Program-made: the position numbers and the translations under genes | The notes under the pieces: generated by a model | Seen by the model: the letters and a program-made list of their open reading frames with translations, nothing else | Told to the model about the DNA's origin: nothing | Database searches by the model: none | Shown: piece after piece, positions 6,737 to 15,414 of the stretch | Layout of the letters: the number at the start of each line of letters is the position of its first letter | Position numbering within the stretch: the first letter of the stretch is position 1 | Assembly (NCBI GenBank): GCA_023411215.1 | Contig: JAEYOY010000089.1 | Span: forward strand, 1 to 31,010 | DNA: 31,010 nucleotides | Direction: 5' to 3' | From: Bacillota bacterium | GTDB lineage: Bacteria > Bacillota > Clostridia > Lachnospirales > Lachnospiraceae

Positions 6737-8668
6737 ATGGAACAATATAGCGGTAGTCAAATCGTTGTTTTAGAGGGTTTGGAAGCAGTCAGAAAACGGC
6801 CTGGAATGTATATCGGAAGCACCGGTCCCAGAGGCTTACATCATTTGATTTGGGAAATCGTTGATAATGGTATTGACGAACATTTAGCAGGATTTTGTAC
6901 AAAGATCGATATAACATTATTAAAAGACGGCGGAATTGAAATATGTGACAACGGGCGCGGAGTACCGGTGGATATCCATCCAACGAAGAAAATTCCCACA
7001 GTCCGCGTAGTATATACCATACTCCATGCCGGAGGAAAATTCGGTAATTCTGTGTATAAGGTATCCGGTGGTTTACACGGCGTAGGTGCCTCCGTAGTAA
7101 ATGCACTCTCCAGTAGGATGATTATCGAGGTAAGGCGTGACGGAAAGGTATACCGTGACGAATATAAGAATGGCGGACATCCCATTACCCAACTGGAGGA
7201 CGGCCTTCTTCCCGTAGTCGGAAAATGCAATAAATCAGACACCGGTACCAAGGTTATCTTTTATCCAGATGATACAATCTTTGAAACAGTGGAATTTAAG
7301 TCTGAGATTATTCAGAAGAAGTTGAAGGAAATTGCCTTCTTAAATAAGAATTTACTGATCAACTTTACCGATCAGAACACCGGCATCACTAAATCCTATC
7401 AGGAGGAGTTCGGCATTAAAAGCTTTGTATCCTATCTAACCAGAGAGATGACACCCCTTCATGAGGAGCCCGTCTATATCGAGGGTAAAAGCGGGGATAT
7501 CGAGGTCGAGATTGCTCTTCAATATACGGACAGCTATACCGAACAAATCAACGCTTACTGTAACCGCATCAATGTAGTTGATGGTGGAACTCTAGTAACC
7601 GGCTTCAAAACCGGACTAACCCGCGTTATGAACCAATATGCCAGAGAGCTTAATGTTCTGAAGGAGAAGGATGAGAACTTTGATGGCAAGGATATCCGTA
7701 ATGGTCTTGTTGCCATTATCTCGATCAAGCATCCGGATCCTCAGTTTGAAGGTCAGACGAAGACTAAGTTGGGTAACACCGATGCAAAAAGTGCTGTGGA
7801 GGATGTATTCTCCTCGGAATCCGTGCGTTGGTTTGATAAGAATGTAGAGGTACTTAAGACCATTCTTGAAAATTCTTTAAAATCCTTCAACGCAAGGCGT
7901 GCCAGTGACAAGGCAAGAGTCGCTGTAATGAAACAGTTAAATGAAGTAGATACCCGAAGTAAGCTAGCCTCCTGCTCCTCCAAGAAGCCCGAGGAATGTG
8001 AGCTATATATCGTAGAGGGCGATTCTGCGGGTGGTACCGTAAAGACTGCTAGAAACAGACGGACCCAGGCAGTGCTTCCGCTTAGAGGTAAAATCCTCAA
8101 CGTTGAAAAAGCCACTCTGGAGAAAATACTTGTAAATAACGAAATAAAATCGATGATTGCCACCTTTGGGTGTGGAATCGGTGACGAATTCGATCTGTCA
8201 AAGCTTCGATATGACAAGATCATCATCCTTACCGATGCCGATGTCGATGGTGCACATATCAGCACCCTTCTTCTCACCTTCTTCTATCGTTTCATGCCGG
8301 AGTTGATACTGGAGGGCAAGGTTTACAGAGGACTTCCGCCGCTTTATAAGGTAGATTACGAAACGAGTGCCAAAGGAAAGAAGTCCAAACAGTCCGAATA
8401 CTTATTTAACGATTTTGAACTGGAGAAATTCCGAAAGATTGAAGGAAATAAAATTCTTAACCTCCAAAGATATAAAGGTTTGGGTGAGATGGACGCTCAT
8501 CAATTATGGGAAACAACTCTGGATCCCGAAACCAGGATACTTGCACAGATTGCAATTAGCGATACCGTGGAAGCTGACGAGATAACAACGATGCTGATGA
8601 GCAGCAACGTTCCTCCCAGGCGTAACTTTATCATGGATGAAGCAAAATATGCAAAGCTAGATATTTAA
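6737..8668 (+). CDS. parE: DNA topoisomerase IV subunit B (ParE; GyrB-like)
   Basis: ATPase subunit of a type IIA topoisomerase; with ParC it decatenates replicated chromosomes. It has the GHKL ATPase motifs EIVDNGIDEHLAG (E40, N44), DNGRGVP (71-77) and GGLHGVG (111-117), then the transducer domain. The TOPRIM domain has EGDSAGG (427-433) and DADVDGAH, and the C-terminal QRYKGLGEMD motif is present. At 643 residues it fits gyrB or parE. The partner lacks the GyrA box, hence ParE. Two positions differ from gyrase: DNG for DNS, and VDGGTLVTGF where gyrases usually have EGGTHxxGF. Ribosome site GAAGGGG lies 9 nt before the ATG. parC follows after 16 nt. Confidence 0.85.
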   Translation: MEQYSGSQIVVLEGLEAVRKRPGMYIGSTGPRGLHHLIWEIVDNGIDEHLAGFCTKIDITLLKDGGIEICDNGRGVPVDIHPTKKIPTVRVVYTILHAGGKFGNSVYKVSGGLHGVGASVVNALSSRMIIEVRRDGKVYRDEYKNGGHPITQLEDGLLPVVGKCNKSDTGTKVIFYPDDTIFETVEFKSEIIQKKLKEIAFLNKNLLINFTDQNTGITKSYQEEFGIKSFVSYLTREMTPLHEEPVYIEGKSGDIEVEIALQYTDSYTEQINAYCNRINVVDGGTLVTGFKTGLTRVMNQYARELNVLKEKDENFDGKDIRNGLVAIISIKHPDPQFEGQTKTKLGNTDAKSAVEDVFSSESVRWFDKNVEVLKTILENSLKSFNARRASDKARVAVMKQLNEVDTRSKLASCSSKKPEECELYIVEGDSAGGTVKTARNRRTQAVLPLRGKILNVEKATLEKILVNNEIKSMIATFGCGIGDEFDLSKLRYDKIIILTDADVDGAHISTLLLTFFYRFMPELILEGKVYRGLPPLYKVDYETSAKGKKSKQSEYLFNDFELEKFRKIEGNKILNLQRYKGLGEMDAHQLWETTLDPETRILAQIAISDTVEADEITTMLMSSNVPPRRNFIMDEAKYAKLDI

Positions 8669-8684
8669 GGAGGATTAAGCTGCG

Positions 8685-10934
8685 ATGAAGAAAAACATTG
8701 ACCAAATAATTCAGATGGATTTCTCTGAAGAGATGAAAACCAGCTTCCGGGATTATGCCCTGAGCGTTATTATTGCCCGTGCCTTACCTGACGTGCGGGA
8801 CGGCCTAAAGCCGGTACAAAGAAGAATTCTTTATTCCATGATAGAGCTTGGCCTGGATCCTGCAAAGCCTCATAGAAAAAGTGCTCGTATCGTCGGTGAT
8901 ACCATGGGTAAATATCATCCTCATGGTGACTCTTCCATCTATGATGCCTTAGTACATATGTCCGAAGATTTCTCCATGATGTTACCTCTAGTGGATGGGC
9001 ATGGTAATTTCGGCTCCATCGATGGTGACAGCGCTGCGGCTATGCGTTATACCGAAGCCAGATTATCCCTTAGCTCCATGGCACTACTAGATCATCTGGA
9101 GAAGGGATTAATCGAATTCGTACCTAACTTCGATGACAGCGAGAAGGAACCAACCGTATTACCAGCCATGATCCCAAATCTACTGATTAATGGTACCACA
9201 GGTATCGCAGTAGGTATGGCGACCAACATCCCCCCCCATAATCCGGATGAGGTGATCGATGGTGTCATCGCGTATATGGATAACCCGAATATAACGGTAA
9301 GAAAATTGATGGAATACATTCCTGCACCCGATTTCCCAACCGGTGGTCTCATTATCAATCAGGATGATCTGTATTCACTATACGAAACCGGCGAAGGCAG
9401 GATTCGTATTCGCTCAAAGGTCGAAATCGAGAATGGTGATAACGGACGTAAAAATATTGTAATCACTGAGATCCCCTATACTATTTCTGGTAATAAGACA
9501 AAATTGGTGGAAGGTCTCGCCACTCTGATTAAGGATAAGGTATTTGATGAAATCTTTGATGTACGTGATGAATCCTCCAAGGAAGGAATTCGGATCGTAA
9601 TTGAAGTGAAGAAAGACCGCGATCTGGACAACCTGTTAAATGGTCTTTATAAGAAGACTTCCATGGAGGATACCTATGCTGCTAATCTACTTGCGATAAA
9701 GGAGCAGCAGCCCATCGTCTTCAATCTTAAGAGTATTATCAGTGAATTCGTCAACTTCCAGGTAGAGCTTTATACCAAGGAGTACGATTATCTTTTGGAT
9801 AAAGCACTAAAACGTCAGGAAATTGTCGGTGGTTTAATCAAGGCAACCGATGTAATCGACCTAATCATTGAAATACTCCGGGGAAGCTCCTCCATCAAGC
9901 AGGCCAAAGCATGTCTGATAGAAGGTAATACTGAAGGCATTAAATTCAAATCTGCCCAATCCGAGAAGGAAGCTGCGACTCTTAATTTTACGGATCGCCA
10001 GGCAGACGCGATTCTAGCAATGCAATTAAGCAAATTAATCGGCCTGGAAATCCTTAAGCTTCATGAAGAGGATGAAACACTGACCAAGAATATAGAAGAA
10101 TATCGCAAGATTCTCGGCGATACCAAAGAGTTATATAAAGTAATCAAAGGTCGCCTAAAAGAATATAAAAAACTCTTCCACCGCCCGAGAAGGACCATGC
10201 TATCGAATCAATCAGCAGTAGACTATGTAGAAGAGGTAAAGATCGAAGATATCTATGTACTGATTGATCGATTTGGATATACTAAATCAATCGATGCCAC
10301 CAGCTACACAAGAGCCTCTGAAGATAGTTTGAAGGAATTCAGTCATATCATAATGATGAAGAATACCGATAAGCTTTGTGTGTTTACTGCAGAGGGCAAC
10401 ATGTATCAGGTAAAAGCAGAGGCCATACCAAGATGTAAGATGAAAGACAAGGGTGCCTTGATCCATACGCTATGTAAATTAGATAAGGAGAATCCCATCC
10501 TTTACACCTCCTTTGAACAGCTCTTTGAATCCCAGCTTCTCTTTACTACAAAATACGGATATATCAAGCAGGTATCCGGTGTAGAATTTGAGACAAACCG
10601 CTCTCAGATAGCTTCCACCAAGCTGGAGGAAAAGGACGAAATAATTGCAATTAATCTCCTATCCGGTCATGAGGTACTGGCGGGTAACCTTAAGGTAATT
10701 ATTCTTACAGACAAAGGCCTATCCCTGGGCTTCCCCCTCACCGAGGTCAGTGAATTAAAGAAAACCAGCCGAGGTGTAAAAGCCATTACCCTAGAGAAGA
10801 ATGATACAATCTGTTTTGCCATTGCCCTAAATCAGAACGATGAATCCTTCCAGTACAATGACAAGACCCTCAGCGTCAAGAAGGTGCGTATGAGGAAGCG
10901 CGGTGACAAAGGTCAGAAAGCCGTCTTAAGCTAA
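8685..10934 (+). CDS. parC: DNA topoisomerase IV subunit A (ParC; GyrA-like)
   Basis: DNA-cleaving subunit. The active tyrosine is Y122 in AAMRYTEARL. The quinolone-determining region reads HPHGDSSIYDAL, with Ser at 83 and Asp at 87 (E. coli GyrA numbering matches here), the residues of quinolone-susceptible enzymes. The C-terminal beta-pinwheel is shortened and shows no QRRGGRG GyrA box, which supports topoisomerase IV over gyrase. 749 residues. AAGGAGG lies 11 nt before the ATG, 16 nt after parE, so the two subunits are made from one mRNA. Confidence 0.85.
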   Translation: MKKNIDQIIQMDFSEEMKTSFRDYALSVIIARALPDVRDGLKPVQRRILYSMIELGLDPAKPHRKSARIVGDTMGKYHPHGDSSIYDALVHMSEDFSMMLPLVDGHGNFGSIDGDSAAAMRYTEARLSLSSMALLDHLEKGLIEFVPNFDDSEKEPTVLPAMIPNLLINGTTGIAVGMATNIPPHNPDEVIDGVIAYMDNPNITVRKLMEYIPAPDFPTGGLIINQDDLYSLYETGEGRIRIRSKVEIENGDNGRKNIVITEIPYTISGNKTKLVEGLATLIKDKVFDEIFDVRDESSKEGIRIVIEVKKDRDLDNLLNGLYKKTSMEDTYAANLLAIKEQQPIVFNLKSIISEFVNFQVELYTKEYDYLLDKALKRQEIVGGLIKATDVIDLIIEILRGSSSIKQAKACLIEGNTEGIKFKSAQSEKEAATLNFTDRQADAILAMQLSKLIGLEILKLHEEDETLTKNIEEYRKILGDTKELYKVIKGRLKEYKKLFHRPRRTMLSNQSAVDYVEEVKIEDIYVLIDRFGYTKSIDATSYTRASEDSLKEFSHIIMMKNTDKLCVFTAEGNMYQVKAEAIPRCKMKDKGALIHTLCKLDKENPILYTSFEQLFESQLLFTTKYGYIKQVSGVEFETNRSQIASTKLEEKDEIIAINLLSGHEVLAGNLKVIILTDKGLSLGFPLTEVSELKKTSRGVKAITLEKNDTICFAIALNQNDESFQYNDKTLSVKKVRMRKRGDKGQKAVLS

Positions 10935-11006
10935 ACATAAGGAACAGAGGCGATTGCCAATTAGAATAAAGAAGACACTTATCTACTGATTATTCTAGTA
11001 CGATTA

Positions 11007-11108
11007 AAAAACACTATCCATAATGTTTGGTGTGCTACCCCTATATTGGAATTGTTATTTTTCAATGTCCTATATAGGGGTAGCATAACAGTTGTGGATA
11101 GTGTTTTT
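11007..11108. terminator. Long two-way terminator between parC and araD
   Basis: Outer arms of 14 bp (11007-11020 with 11095-11108, AACACTATCCA type) and inner arms of 13 bp (GCTACCCCTATAT, 11034-11046, with 11072-11084) are both perfect. The ends are A-rich left and T-rich right, so a T-run follows the stem on both strands. It sits between convergent genes. It is much longer than a normal terminator and may derive from a miniature inverted-repeat element. Confidence 0.7.
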
Positions 11109-11216
11109 GTTATCTATATGCTTTAATAGAATGATCGATATACATCAATCCCAAGTATTGACCTAAAATCTGTCTCTTTCACCTAAGACAGGCACACCTG
11201 AATAATCAACATGAAC

Positions 11217-11918
11217 TTAATGATCTTCGGAGCCCTGACCGTAATAGGCATTCGCTCCATGCTTACGGTAATAGTGTTTATCTAATAGATACTGTGACAC
11301 TCTGGATGCATTTGGGTTCAAGGTTAAAGTCTTATATGCCATCTCTGCTACCTTATCCATGACCACTGCATTATACACAGAGCCAGCAGGAGTTTTACCC
11401 CATGCAAAAGGTCCATGATTTTTCACCAGAATTCCCGGAATAGCCATCGGATCATTATCTCCGATCGTTTCCACAATCACTTTACCCGTATTCAGCTCAT
11501 AAGCCTCTTCTATTTCCTGCTGTGTCAGTTCACGGGTACAAGGAATATCACCGAAGAAGTAATCCGCATGGGTTGTACCGAATGCAGGAACCGACATACC
11601 GGCTTGCGCAAAGGTTACAGACCAGGTTGAATGGGTATGAACCACTCCTCCGATATCAGGATAATTCTTATATAATACCAGATGTGTTGCCGTATCCGAA
11701 GAGGGTTTATAATGTCCTTCCACTATATTTCCATCCAGATCAACTACAACCATATCCTCTGGTTTCATTGAATCATAATCAACTCCACTAGGCTTGATGA
11801 CAACCAGTTGCTTTTCCCTGTCAATTCCGCTAACATTACCCCAGGTATAGATAACCATACCCTTTTGCTGCAATTCCATATTTGCATCATATACTTCTTT
11901 TTTTAATTCTTCCAGCAC
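11217..11918 (-). CDS. araD: L-ribulose-5-phosphate 4-epimerase
   Basis: Interconverts L-ribulose 5-phosphate and D-xylulose 5-phosphate, joining arabinose breakdown to the pentose phosphate pathway. Class II aldolase fold with zinc ligands H94, H96 (VVHTHSTW) and H168 (KNHGPF), and D75. TWGNVSG and KPSGVDY bind the phosphate. The start is the GTG at 11918: GGAGG lies 8 nt before it, and MLEELKKEVYDAN matches the start of E. coli AraD; the ATG at 11933 overlaps the ribosome site. The product has 233 residues, the normal size. No araA or araB is adjacent, so the gene is solitary, as often in clostridia. Related fuculose-phosphate aldolases are shorter and less alike. Confidence 0.93.
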   Translation of the reverse strand: MLEELKKEVYDANMELQQKGMVIYTWGNVSGIDREKQLVVIKPSGVDYDSMKPEDMVVVDLDGNIVEGHYKPSSDTATHLVLYKNYPDIGGVVHTHSTWSVTFAQAGMSVPAFGTTHADYFFGDIPCTRELTQQEIEEAYELNTGKVIVETIGDNDPMAIPGILVKNHGPFAWGKTPAGSVYNAVVMDKVAEMAYKTLTLNPNASRVSQYLLDKHYYRKHGANAYYGQGSEDH

Positions 11919-11944
11919 TGAATTCGCCTCCATTATGAAATTTG

Positions 11945-12059
11945 GTCAATGCGTTTTGAAGCTGTTCTTTAACTCATTATATTCAGACATCTGTAACTGC
12001 CTCTCTCGCACGATTTACAATACTTACTTCAATATAATAGAAACCGTTGGCTTTTGCAA
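11945..12059 (-). promoter_or_regulatory. araD promoter and possible cre-like site
   Basis: On the minus strand TTGCAA (12054-12059) and TATATT (12031-12036) are 17 bp apart. Downstream, TCAAAACGCATTGA (about 11945-11958) is an imperfect palindrome centred on CG. It resembles a catabolite (CcpA) site but departs from consensus at two positions. Bases 12060-12211 hold nothing else I can identify. Confidence 0.4.
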
Positions 12060-12211
12060 TACATAAAATACTTATCAAACTTGGTTTAGATCCTAGTCAA
12101 TGTTAATATATGTTTCAATAAATATATCAAACTCACTCTAACACATTCTCGATTGGGTCTGAACAGTAACTTAGTTTATACTTTTAATATTTATTTATCT
12201 AGAATGGTTAC

Positions 12212-12246
12212 AAAAAGGCCTTATCTTTGTCAGCTAAGATAAGGCC
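12212..12246 (-). terminator. Intrinsic terminator of the HPt-like gene
   Basis: GGCCTTATCTT (12217-12227) pairs perfectly with AAGATAAGGCC (12236-12246). On the minus strand TTTTT follows directly. It lies about 118 nt past the stop of the HPt-like gene. Confidence 0.85.
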
Positions 12247-12363
12247 ATGTGGGGTAATGTAAATCAGACTATTATACACATTAGTGTAATCTACATCATT
12301 TCACACAAATTAATTTACATAAAATTCAGTTAATTCACAAGTGAACTAAAAATTCATTTTTTA

Positions 12364-12861
12364 TTATGATATTATCTTACGTCCAAGCAAATCCGATGAA
12401 CGCTTGATACTTTCCTTCGTCTTAGTAAAGTCATAATTAAAGTAAGATGCAACATCCTCTTCTATGACTGATGTATTCTTAAAATCTGTTGCCTTGAACA
12501 ACAATTCCAAATGCTGGGAAAACATGACTAGCCGGTCCAAATAGGTTAGCAATAAATCTGGCATAATATTAGGTTCATTCTTTAGTAACGATGTCTCCAG
12601 CTCATAGGATGCCTCAGCCAGACCAAAAGCGCCGATATTATTAAACATCTTCTGTAGTGTCTGTGTAATTGACCTCAAGCCTTCATACTCCCCGGTTTGA
12701 AGCATCAAATTCATGATCGGCATCTTAGATTTCATACTTTTCAGAATAGAAAGGAGCGCGCGTGAGTAATTTGGAATATTGTAAAGAAAATATCTAAACC
12801 CCGAGTCACAGTCGATCTCAGGAACACACTCGAACATTTCCCGTAACTTACTTCCTCTCAT
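12364..12861 (-). CDS. HPt-like helical protein lacking the phospho-histidine
   Basis: 165 residues, all helical in character, no signal peptide or membrane segment. Residues 60-95 (GLRSITQTLQKM then NNIGAFGLAEASYELE) follow the pattern of histidine phosphotransfer domains, whose core is A-H-T-L-K-x(6,8)-I-G-A-x-x-L-x(7)-L-E. Where the phosphorylated His should be there is Q67, and the following Lys is Q70. So it may be a non-phosphorylated HPt mimic, or a helical bundle only resembling HPt. It has its own terminator and a GGGGGG-rich ribosome site 7 nt before the ATG; it is divergent from guaA. No kinase or response regulator is near. Confidence 0.55.
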   Translation of the reverse strand: MRGSKLREMFECVPEIDCDSGFRYFLYNIPNYSRALLSILKSMKSKMPIMNLMLQTGEYEGLRSITQTLQKMFNNIGAFGLAEASYELETSLLKNEPNIMPDLLLTYLDRLVMFSQHLELLFKATDFKNTSVIEEDVASYFNYDFTKTKESIKRSSDLLGRKIIS

Positions 12862-13207
12862 CCAGCTTCCCCCCTAAAGAGATTTTTATTGGACAACATA
12901 CCATATATTGTAATTCAAGTTAAATGGTACCATTATCTAGTGTTTTTGTAAATAGTAATTTGCATTTATCGATAGTCTATTATACCCAATTAACTGTAAT
13001 TTCGTTCTACTTTACTTAATATTGATATAAATCGACTTAAATTGTGTCTATTATGCAACTAATATCAACAATATCTTTAATATTAGGAAGAGCTGATAGT
13101 AAAAATATTTGGGCTAGCATATTTATAAAAAATGTTGTATTATGAAGCTACATTTTTTATAAGTAATGATAAGAAGCAAATGAAATGGATTTATAGGAGG
13201 TAATGAA
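12862..13207. other. Divergent intergenic region with 13-bp hairpin before guaA
   Basis: No gene. AATGGTACCATT (12923-12934) is a perfect 12-bp palindrome nearer the HPt-like gene. TTATAAAAAATGT (13123-13135) and ACATTTTTTATAA (13150-13162) form a perfect 13-bp AT stem with a 14-base loop, ending 45 nt before the guaA start, so it would lie in the guaA leader. I looked for a purine riboswitch core and did not find one. Confidence 0.4.
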
Positions 13208-14743
13208 GTGAACAAAGAAATAGTTATTGTGCTTGACTTCGGCGGCCAATACAATCAGCTAATAGCCCGAAGAGTTAGAGAATGTAATGTTTATTGTGAG
13301 GTCCTTCCCTATACAACCAGCCTTGAGCGTATCAAGGAGATTGCACCGAAGGGCATTATTTTTACCGGTGGACCTGCCAGTGTATATGAACCGGACGCTC
13401 CATCCTGTGATCAGGGCATTTTCTCATTGGGTATACCGGTATTGGGTATCTGCTATGGTTGCCAATTGATGACTTACCTGCTTGGCGGCAAGGTATCTAA
13501 GGCTCCAGTACGTGAATATGGTCGAACAGAGATCAATGTAACAACCACCTCACAGTTATTTCAGAATATCTCCGATAACACCATCTGTTGGATGAGTCAT
13601 ACTGATTATGTTGAAGAGCCGGCTGCAGGCTTCCATGTAATAGCTCATTCGGATTCCTGCCCAATCGCGGCAATTGAAGATACCGAACGTAACCTATACG
13701 GAGTTCAGTTCCATCCCGAGGTAGTTCATACTCCGGAAGGCACTAACATGCTTCATAATTTCCTATATAATGTATGTCATTGCTCAGGAGATTGGATCAT
13801 GTCCTCCTTTGCTGATGAGATGGTTAAAAGCCTGAAAGCAAAGATCGGTGACAAGAAGGTCTTATGTGCGCTCTCCGGCGGTGTTGACTCCTCTGTAGCT
13901 GCTGTTATGATCAGTAAAGCCGTTGGTAAGCAGCTCACCTGTATCTTCGTAGATCACGGCCTTCTTCGTAAAAATGAAGGCGATGAGGTAGAGCAGATAT
14001 TTACCACCCAATTTGATGTTAACTTCATCCGGGTGAATGCTCAACAGCGTTTCTATGATAAATTAGCCGGGGTATCCGAACCGGAACATAAAAGAAAAAT
14101 CATCGGAGAAGAATTCATTCGTGTATTCGAGGAAGAAGCGAAAAAAATCGGTACCGTAGACTTCCTGGTTCAAGGAACTATCTATCCCGATGTGATCGAA
14201 AGTGGTCTCGGCAAATCAGCAATGATCAAGAGTCACCACAATGTAGGCGGACTTCCTGATTATGTGGATTTCAAAGAGATTATCGAGCCTCTTCGAAATC
14301 TGTTCAAGGATGAGGTTAGAAAAGCGGGCCTTGAGCTTGGTATCCCGGAAAAACTGGTCTTCAGACAACCCTTCCCGGGTCCCGGTCTTGCAATTCGTAT
14401 CATCGGTGATATTACCCCAGAGAAAGTCGCTATCCTTCAGGATGCAGACTATATTTACAGAGAAGAAATCGCCAAAGCAGGCTTGGACAGAAGCATCGGA
14501 CAATACTTCGCTGTATTAACCAACCTTCGTTCCGTAGGTGTTATGGGTGATGAGAGAACCTATGATTATACAGTAGCGCTTCGAGCAGTAACAACAACCG
14601 ACTTTATGACAGCAGAATTTGCTGAGCTTCCTTGGGACTTGCTCGGAAAGATATCAAATAGAATTGTAAACGAAGTAAAGCATGTAAATCGTATCTGCTA
14701 TGACATTACGGGCAAGCCACCGGCTACCATAGAGTGGGAATAG
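13208..14743 (+). CDS. guaA: GMP synthase (glutamine-hydrolysing)
   Basis: Converts XMP to GMP using glutamine and ATP. The N-terminal class I amidotransferase has the nucleophile C82 in GICYGCQLM and the H169/E171 pair in QFHPEV. The ATP-pyrophosphatase domain has the P-loop SGGVDSS (223-229), and the C-terminal dimerisation domain ends in the family-typical KPPATIEWE. 511 residues, full length. It starts with GTG, with AGGAGG 7 nt before; the ATG five bases upstream is out of frame and closed at once. Its 3' end is a known insertion hotspot for genomic islands and integrative elements, and the mobile element here begins just after it, leaving the protein intact. Confidence 0.97.
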   Translation: MNKEIVIVLDFGGQYNQLIARRVRECNVYCEVLPYTTSLERIKEIAPKGIIFTGGPASVYEPDAPSCDQGIFSLGIPVLGICYGCQLMTYLLGGKVSKAPVREYGRTEINVTTTSQLFQNISDNTICWMSHTDYVEEPAAGFHVIAHSDSCPIAAIEDTERNLYGVQFHPEVVHTPEGTNMLHNFLYNVCHCSGDWIMSSFADEMVKSLKAKIGDKKVLCALSGGVDSSVAAVMISKAVGKQLTCIFVDHGLLRKNEGDEVEQIFTTQFDVNFIRVNAQQRFYDKLAGVSEPEHKRKIIGEEFIRVFEEEAKKIGTVDFLVQGTIYPDVIESGLGKSAMIKSHHNVGGLPDYVDFKEIIEPLRNLFKDEVRKAGLELGIPEKLVFRQPFPGPGLAIRIIGDITPEKVAILQDADYIYREEIAKAGLDRSIGQYFAVLTNLRSVGVMGDERTYDYTVALRAVTTTDFMTAEFAELPWDLLGKISNRIVNEVKHVNRICYDITGKPPATIEWE

Positions 14744-14753
14744 CCTGAAAACG

Positions 14754-14789
14754 CTGGGAAGTCCCTAAATAAGCGGCTTCCCAGTTTTT
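14754..14789 (+). terminator. guaA terminator, probably two-way
   Basis: CTGGGAAG (14754-14761) pairs with CTTCCCAG (14777-14784), followed by TTTTT. On the minus strand the same stem is followed by CGTTTTC, so it may also stop the defence operon arriving from the right. Confidence 0.85.
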
Positions 14790-14790
14790 G

Positions 14791-14829
14791 TGTCAGCAAA
14801 ATGTCAGCAGAATAATATCAATATTATCC
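14791..14829. repeat. Direct repeats and palindrome at the element's left edge
   Basis: TGTCAGCA occurs at 14791-14798 and again at 14802-14809, an 11-bp period. It is followed by an AT palindrome (AATAATAT / ATATTATC type) at about 14811-14829. Short direct repeats of this kind are typical integrase arm-binding sites next to an attachment core. The core itself cannot be defined without the other end. Confidence 0.35.
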
Positions 14830-14859
14830 ACTGTCATCACCTTTACTATTTAATATGCA

Positions 14860-15414
14860 TTATGATATACCAAACTTTCTCATTAATTCATCATTACTTC
14901 TTATTTTAATTTCTACCCAGGGCTGTAAAAAATACTTAATTCTTGGATCTAGCATAGATACCAAATGATTTTGACCTGCTGGTGTTATTACGCCGAAATG
15001 CTGTAACTCAATTACTAGACCATCATTCATTGGTAATTCCAATGTATGCGTTCTCTCCTGTAAAAAAGCATTTATAATTATTACTTTTTCTCTATTCATA
15101 TTTCTTAAATATTTTAATTGTCCTTCAGCAACTTTTTTATCCAATCTCTTATCATAGAAAAGATGATATATTTTTAGAATAAGCAGTATAATAAGAATGG
15201 ACAATGACACAATAAAAATTATCCCAATTGCAAAACCGTATTTATTCCTGAATTCTGTCATATAGAGTTTATTAATAACATTATCTGGCAAAAGCAATAA
15301 TATTCCACTAGCTATTGCTAATGCACCTAATATATTCGGTGGTAGCTTAAGAAAATCCACAACATCCTTCATATATTTAACCCCCATCTTTTGTATTGTG
15401 ACCTCAACATTCAT
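14860..15414 (-). CDS. SieB-like superinfection-exclusion membrane protein
   Basis: 184 residues. The N-terminus reads FLKLPPNILGALAIASGILL, then two membrane segments (about residues 18-40 and 52-78), then a cytoplasmic charged helix and a small C-terminal domain. This arrangement, with LLLPDNVI after the first helix, matches the SieB family (superinfection exclusion B), named from Salmonella phage P22 and lambda proteins that abort infection by other phages. Its ATG overlaps the stop of the upstream AlbA_2 gene as ATGA, so the two are translationally coupled; an in-frame TTG 12 nt earlier is less likely. It is the last gene of the defence operon. Function in this host is inference. Confidence 0.65.
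   Translation of the reverse strand: MNVEVTIQKMGVKYMKDVVDFLKLPPNILGALAIASGILLLLPDNVINKLYMTEFRNKYGFAIGIIFIVSLSILIILLILKIYHLFYDKRLDKKVAEGQLKYLRNMNREKVIIINAFLQERTHTLELPMNDGLVIELQHFGVITPAGQNHLVSMLDPRIKYFLQPWVEIKIRSNDELMRKFGIS

Noticed and set aside
6578..6760. Minus-strand 60-residue frame across the parE leader
   Set aside because: It overlaps the parE start, has no ribosome site and no known motif. The leader hairpins explain the conserved look better.
6737..10934. Calling the pair gyrB-gyrA
   Set aside because: The A subunit has no GyrA box and its C-terminal domain is short; topoisomerase IV fits better. Presence of a second pair elsewhere in the genome would confirm.
12862..13207. Purine riboswitch before guaA
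   Set aside because: guaA leaders in some clostridia carry one, but the conserved loop and junction sequences are absent. Only an AT-rich hairpin is seen.
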